Shown here in pieces: positions 59,864 through 64,000 of a DNA stretch of 64,000 nucleotides. Below the pieces are notes generated by a model. That model did not search any database, was not told where the DNA came from, and saw only the letters and a list, made by a program, of their open reading frames with translations. The position numbers were made by a program, and so were the translations under genes. The stretch is taken from the NCBI GenBank assembly GCA_037693485.1, contig CM075345.1, positions 106,882,001 through 106,946,000 on the forward strand. The letters run 5' to 3'. How positions within the stretch are numbered: the first letter of the stretch is position 1; every line of letters begins with the position of its first letter. The DNA comes from Kitagawia praeruptora. Taxonomy: Eukaryota; Streptophyta; Magnoliopsida; Apiales; Apiaceae.

Positions 59864-60179
59864 AGCCCTGAAGTCCTACGGACGCGACTTAATACTCAGG
59901 AAATTAAAGGGTGTAAGATTAACCAGAGGTCACAACTCGTTTAATACATACTAACGCATGCAAAAGAGAAACACGGTGTCCTATGCTAATCCTGACGGTC
60001 CATTTAGAAATGATAAAAAGTAAAAGTATTATGTGTGCTATTTGTTCTAAGATCATTTAAGTCTGACAGCTCATGTCGAATCAAATCTAGACAAAATCTC
60101 AGAGAACACCACACACAAAACATTTGAAAATTCTGGTCACAAAATAGAGCAAATAAATAATATCAACAGATAATTGCAC

Positions 60180-60400
60180 TATTCGACATCTCAAGTAATT
60201 GACCATTCGATTTGTCTGATCATTTACTTATTCGACATCTCTCAACATAAGACTAGTCGATATCTCTAATCAAAAGACTAGTTTGACATCTATAGAAAAT
60301 TTGTTGATCGATATCTCAAGCATAATAACCATTTGACAACTCAAGTTGGTGCAAATATTCATTCGATATCTCTTAGCAAATTAGATGTTCGATATCTCCA
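60180..60400 (-). repeat. ATATCGA motif cluster after pol of Copia-2
   Basis: About ten copies of GAGATATCGA or GATGTCGAA variants with irregular spacing. The same core is found in the LTR arrays at 6275-6695, but here it lies outside the LTR as I place it. Confidence 0.6.
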
Positions 60401-60475
60401 GAATAAACAACAAAAAATAAATAAATCCAGAGAATAAAATTCATTGGCTGCAACAATTTGAACAGATACTAAAGA

Positions 60476-63400
60476 TTATGAGAAATTCAACATACCAAGC
60501 TCACTTACCAACCTTGAAAAAGTTGCTTCATCCAGAGCTTTAGTAAAAATATCTGCTAATTGTTTCTCACTTGGAACAAAATGCAGTTCCACAGTACCTT
60601 CCATCACATGCTCTCTGATGAAATGGTATCTGATGTCTATGTGCTTGGTTCTTGAGTGTTGCACTGGATTCTCAGAAATTGCAATTGCACTTGTGTTGTC
60701 ACAGAAAATTGGAATTTTCTCAACCTTAAGTCCATAGTCAAGAAGTTGATTTCTCATCCATAGGATCTGTGCGCAACAACTTCCTGCTGCAATATGCTCA
60801 GCTTCTGCCATTGAAGTTGAAACTGAATTATGCTTCTTACTGAACCAAAAAACCAGCTTATTTCCTAAAAATTGACAGGTGCCTGTGGTACTCTTCCTGT
60901 CCATCTTACAGCCTGCATAGTCTGCATCTGAATAACCTATTAGATTAAAACCAGAATCTCTGGGGTACCAAATGCCAAGGTTTGGTGTCCCCTTGAGATA
61001 CCTGAAAATCCTTTTAATGGCTATTAAATGAGATTCCCTAGGATCAGCTTGGAATCTAGCACATAAACATGTAGCAAACATAATATCAGGTCTACTAGCA
61101 GTTAAATATAAGAGTGATCCAACCATGCCTCTATAGCTCGAAATGTCCACCTTCTTTTCTTTAGTATTCAGTTCAAGCTTAGCGGCAGTGGCCATGGGGG
61201 TTTTTGCAGAAGAGCAATCTGCTAAGCCAAACCTCTTTAAAAGGTCAAAAATATATTTTGTTTGACTTATAAAAATTCCCTCATTCACTTGTTTAACTTG
61301 TAAACCAAGAAAATAAGTTAATTCACCCATCATACTCATTTCATATTTACTTTGCATAAGTTTGGCAAACCTTTTGCAAAGCTTCTCATCAGTAGACCCA
61401 AATATTATATCATCTACATAAATTTGGACAAGTATCATAGAGCCATTGACAGATCTATAGAAGAGAGTTTTATCTACAGTACCTTTGGTGAAGTGATTCT
61501 CAATGAGGAACTGTGAAAGAGTGTCATACCAGGCTCTAGGTGCTTGCTTCAAACCGTAGAGTGCTTTGAGCAAGTAGTAAACATATTCTGGGAAGCTTGG
61601 ATCTTCAAAGCCAGGAGGTTGACTTACATACACCTCCTCTTCCAGAATACCATTTAGAAATGCACTCTTGACATCTATTTGATAGACCTTGAAATTGGCA
61701 TGAGCTGCATAGGCTAGGAAGATTCTGATTGCTTCTAACCTTGCTACAGGAGCAAAGGTTTCCTCAAAGTCAATTCCTTCTTCTTGACAGTAGCCTTTGG
61801 CAACTAGTCTAGCCTTGTTCCTTGTGACTATGCCATTTTCGTCCATCTTGTTCTTGAATACCCATTTAGTGTCGATCACTGACTTGCCCTTAGGCTTGGG
61901 TACAAGTGTCCAAACTTTGTTTCTTTCAAACTGGTTTAGCTCCTCTTGCATAGCTAACACCCAGTCTGGATCTAGAAGAGCATCTTCAACCTTCTTTGGT
62001 TCTTCTTTAGAAAGAAAGCTACTATATAGACATTCTTCTCGAGTTACTCTCCTAGTCTGGACTTTTGCATTGGAATCACCAATTATCAGCTCAAAGGGGT
62101 GATCCTTAGTCAATTTTCTTTGTGGTGGCAAGTTTGACCTTGATGAAGTTACATCAATCTCTTGATGTTGATCATTTTGACTTGTTGTTGAGTGTTGACT
62201 GTGAGAAACTCCCCCTGAGTGTATGAACCTCGTATTGAGTGGAGTTCTAACAGAATTGTCAACTGATGATTCTCTTTGATTCTCAACAGATGCTTCAACA
62301 TGATCTTCAATAGTTGGAGTGTGTTGTTGTTCTACAGATGGTCCATTCTGCACTTCTCTTGATGGTCCATGTCTGTTCTCCACACCCATTGGTATTCTTT
62401 CTTCATCATCATCTTTACTAGCTTCACTACTTGTCTCATTCTCGAATGAGAGTGACTCATGAAAACCTTCATCTACAAGACCAGATATTTTCTTGTCGTC
62501 AAAGACAACATGTATGGATTCCATAACAATGTTGAGTCTTAGGTTGTAGATTCTGTAAGATTTTCCAGCAGAGTATCCAAAAAATATAGTTTCATCTGCC
62601 TTTGAATCAAATTTTCCAAGGCTCTCGCCAAAATTCTTCAATACGAAGCATTTGCATCCAAATACATGTAGAAAGTTAATTGTTGGCTTCTTGCCTTTGA
62701 ACAGTTGGTAAGGTGTCATGCCTTTTGCTTGATTGATCAAAGAAATGTTCTGGGTATAGCATGCAGTATTGATAGCTTCAGCCCAGAAATAGGTTGGAAG
62801 TTTTGATTCTTCAAGCATAGTCCTTGCTGCTTCAATGAGTGTTCTGTTCTTTCTTTCCACCACACCATTTTGTTGAGGTGTTCTTGGTGCAGAGAATTCT
62901 TGAGTGATTCCTTCTTCTTCATAGAACTTTCTTAACACAGAGTTCTTGAACTCAGTTCCATTGTCGCTTCTAATCCTTCTCACTTTGAAGTGTGGATTAT
63001 TGTTGATTGTCTTGATATGTTTAATAATGACCTCCCCTGTCTCATCTTTTGAACGAAGGAAGAAGGTCCAAGTGAACTTGGAGAAATCATCAACAATTAC
63101 AAGACAGTATCTGTTGTTGCTTATCGACAATACATTGACTGGTCCAAATAGATCCATGTGCAGAAGCTGCAAGGGTTGATCGATTGAGGACATTGACTTG
63201 GATTTGAAAGAGGTCTTTCTTTGCTTTCCTTTCTGGCAAGCATCACAAAGTCCATCCTTGGAGAAATCCAATTTTGGGATGCCTCTGACCAAATCCTTCT
63301 TGACCAATTCATTCATGGCTTTAAAATTCAAGTGTGACAGTCTCTTGTGCCAAAGCCATCCTTCATCCATGCTGGCCTTGCTGAAAAGGCATGTAGCAGA

Positions 63401-63490
63401 GTTGGCACTCGTTGAGTTGAAGTCAACAATGTACACATTTCCTTTTCTATTTCCTGTCATCACTACCTTGTTGTCGTTTTTCTTGAAAAC
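60476..63490 (-). CDS. Copia-2 pol: pre-integrase, integrase, reverse transcriptase, RNase H (5'-truncated)
   Basis: An open frame of 995 codons from an internal Met at 63463, extending upstream to the break at 63490. Residues counted from that Met: GAG-pre-integrase (WLWHKRLSHLNF, 36-47), integrase zinc ligands H39, H44, C73, C76, catalytic D104, D167, E203; a low-complexity linker (about 340-480); reverse transcriptase with DTKWVFKNKMDENG and the catalytic YVDDIIFGS; RNase H with YSDADYAGCKMDRKSTTG and SEKQLADIFTKALD near the end. All catalytic residues are present and there is no stop. Gag, protease and the 5' LTR are lost, so the copy cannot move by itself. Confidence 0.93.
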   Translation of the reverse strand, partial: VFKKNDNKVVMTGNRKGNVYIVDFNSTSANSATCLFSKASMDEGWLWHKRLSHLNFKAMNELVKKDLVRGIPKLDFSKDGLCDACQKGKQRKTSFKSKSMSSIDQPLQLLHMDLFGPVNVLSISNNRYCLVIVDDFSKFTWTFFLRSKDETGEVIIKHIKTINNNPHFKVRRIRSDNGTEFKNSVLRKFYEEEGITQEFSAPRTPQQNGVVERKNRTLIEAARTMLEESKLPTYFWAEAINTACYTQNISLINQAKGMTPYQLFKGKKPTINFLHVFGCKCFVLKNFGESLGKFDSKADETIFFGYSAGKSYRIYNLRLNIVMESIHVVFDDKKISGLVDEGFHESLSFENETSSEASKDDDEERIPMGVENRHGPSREVQNGPSVEQQHTPTIEDHVEASVENQRESSVDNSVRTPLNTRFIHSGGVSHSQHSTTSQNDQHQEIDVTSSRSNLPPQRKLTKDHPFELIIGDSNAKVQTRRVTREECLYSSFLSKEEPKKVEDALLDPDWVLAMQEELNQFERNKVWTLVPKPKGKSVIDTKWVFKNKMDENGIVTRNKARLVAKGYCQEEGIDFEETFAPVARLEAIRIFLAYAAHANFKVYQIDVKSAFLNGILEEEVYVSQPPGFEDPSFPEYVYYLLKALYGLKQAPRAWYDTLSQFLIENHFTKGTVDKTLFYRSVNGSMILVQIYVDDIIFGSTDEKLCKRFAKLMQSKYEMSMMGELTYFLGLQVKQVNEGIFISQTKYIFDLLKRFGLADCSSAKTPMATAAKLELNTKEKKVDISSYRGMVGSLLYLTASRPDIMFATCLCARFQADPRESHLIAIKRIFRYLKGTPNLGIWYPRDSGFNLIGYSDADYAGCKMDRKSTTGTCQFLGNKLVFWFSKKHNSVSTSMAEAEHIAAGSCCAQILWMRNQLLDYGLKVEKIPIFCDNTSAIAISENPVQHSRTKHIDIRYHFIREHVMEGTVELHFVPSEKQLADIFTKALDEATFSRLVSELGMLNFS

Positions 63491-64000
63491 TGTTAGGAAT
63501 ATGTTGTAGTTGATGATAACTTAACATTCAAGCAAAATTGTATAAGTCAAGTTTTGTAACTGTCAACGGATAAGACTTTATAACTCTATTCGTTGACAGG
63601 TAGCTCATCAACGGATGAGGTTTTGTAGCATACTGCAATATCTCTATTTATCAGTTGATAGTGTTTTTATTCAGAGTCATGTTGACCATCAATGGATAGG
63701 CAGAATAGGATAGCCAATTGTAAATAAGCTATGCTATGTAATTCTGTCTAAGTGAAAGTGTATCAACGGATGAGAACAGTGCTCTATCAACGGATACAAC
63801 TCAAATCTACTCTATCAACGGATAACTGTGCACAACATCAACAGATAATCATTATCACTTTATCCTATGCTAGCTAAGGATTAGCAGTTGATAAGGATAG
63901 GTTTGACTGACAGATCACATGGGTTAGTAGGTATAAAAAGCAGTATGGCAGCCATACTTTGGAAACACAGAAGAAAGAAGCATTCCATTTACACAGTACA
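63491..64000 (+). mobile_element. Start of a plus-strand Copia LTR inserted into Copia-2
   Basis: Starts TGTTAGGAATATG, a common Copia LTR start, exactly where the pol frame of Copia-2 breaks. AAAAC (63486-63490) is the likely target duplication. A TATA box lies at 63932-63938 (GTATAAAAAG). An array of ATCAACGGAT motifs fills 63560-63850. It runs off the window. Confidence 0.75.
63560..63850 (+). repeat. Array of ATCAACGGAT motifs
   Basis: About eight copies of (A/G)TCAACGGATNA with small changes, one inverted (CGTTGAC), at irregular spacing upstream of the TATA box at 63932. Confidence 0.8.

Larger units (their letters stand above)
57254..60475 (-). other. Long 3' region of Copia-2 between pol and LTR
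   Basis: It contains four polypurine-like GGGGGAG motifs (minus strand; near 57258, 57425, 57557 and 58127), two TATA boxes (58066-58072 and 59856-59863), one small GC-rich reading frame (59566-59775) and, next to pol, a set of TCGATATCTC or TTCGACATC motifs (60180-60400). Apart from the small frame nothing coding is convincing. Confidence 0.6.
55752..63490 (-). mobile_element. Copia-2: SIRE-like Copia retrotransposon, 5' part cut off
   Basis: Minus-strand order: pol (63490-60476), a 3.2-kb 3' region, 3' LTR (57253-55752). The gag and 5' LTR are missing because another LTR begins at 63491 inside the protease/pre-integrase part. The long 3' region with repeated GGGGGAG polypurine motifs is typical of the SIRE/Maximus lineage. 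Confidence 0.85.

Overview
This is nuclear DNA from a plant, almost certainly a eudicot. It holds one intron-containing plant gene (a ZEITLUPE-type blue-light receptor) in about 64 kb of AT-rich sequence that is mostly transposable elements of plant lineages: Copia, Athila and chromovirus Gypsy, CACTA, Mutator-like, Helitron, Stowaway and several fold-back MITEs. Species cannot be fixed from the sequence; an asterid is a weak guess.

Layout. 1-667: end of a plus-strand LTR that cuts into a minus-strand Copia element (Copia-1, 668-6980, gag to mid reverse transcriptase plus 5' LTR). 6981-10170: a (TA)n-flanked MITE piece and a decayed minus-strand Athila remnant. 10188-12631: a run of small DNA transposons (two (TA)n fold-back elements, a Stowaway MITE, a 650-bp TIR element, another fold-back and a 72-bp tandem duplication). 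13250-18502: the ZTL/Adagio gene on the minus strand; two coding exons, 609 codons plus stop after splicing, and a 3.4-kb intron holding transposon debris. 18851-20992: upstream of ZTL, a complete small Helitron, a Mutator-like MITE and a 533-bp hairpin MITE.

21824-53723 is a nested stack. The outermost layer is a solo LTR (about 4.3 kb of its own sequence, target duplication GATTT). Into it went (a) a non-autonomous CACTA element, 25356-28778, that carries pieces of host genes, including a spliced-structure fragment of ribosomal protein eL31, and (b) a minus-strand chromovirus (Gypsy-A, 29180-53349, target duplication AGGCG). The 5' LTR of Gypsy-A was then hit by a young, nearly open Athila element (38273-50059, target duplication CCAAT) and by an 854-bp Mutator-like element (50639-51492, 9-bp target duplication).

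53946-55751: a Helitron 3' end and TATG-rich tandem repeats. 55752-63490: a minus-strand SIRE-like Copia element (Copia-2) with 3' LTR, a long 3' region containing a 69-codon GC-rich reading frame with its own TATA box, and an open pol that is cut at 63491 by another plus-strand Copia LTR running off the window.

Only ZTL is a convincing functional host gene. The most interesting items are the gene-capturing CACTA element, the small promoter-bearing reading frame in Copia-2, a non-coding block conserved between two diverged Athila elements, short-motif arrays in Copia LTRs, palindrome arrays in two related Mutator-like elements, and ACGT-core palindromes at the apex of the (TA)n fold-back elements. 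All calls are from reading the sequence; no database search was run.
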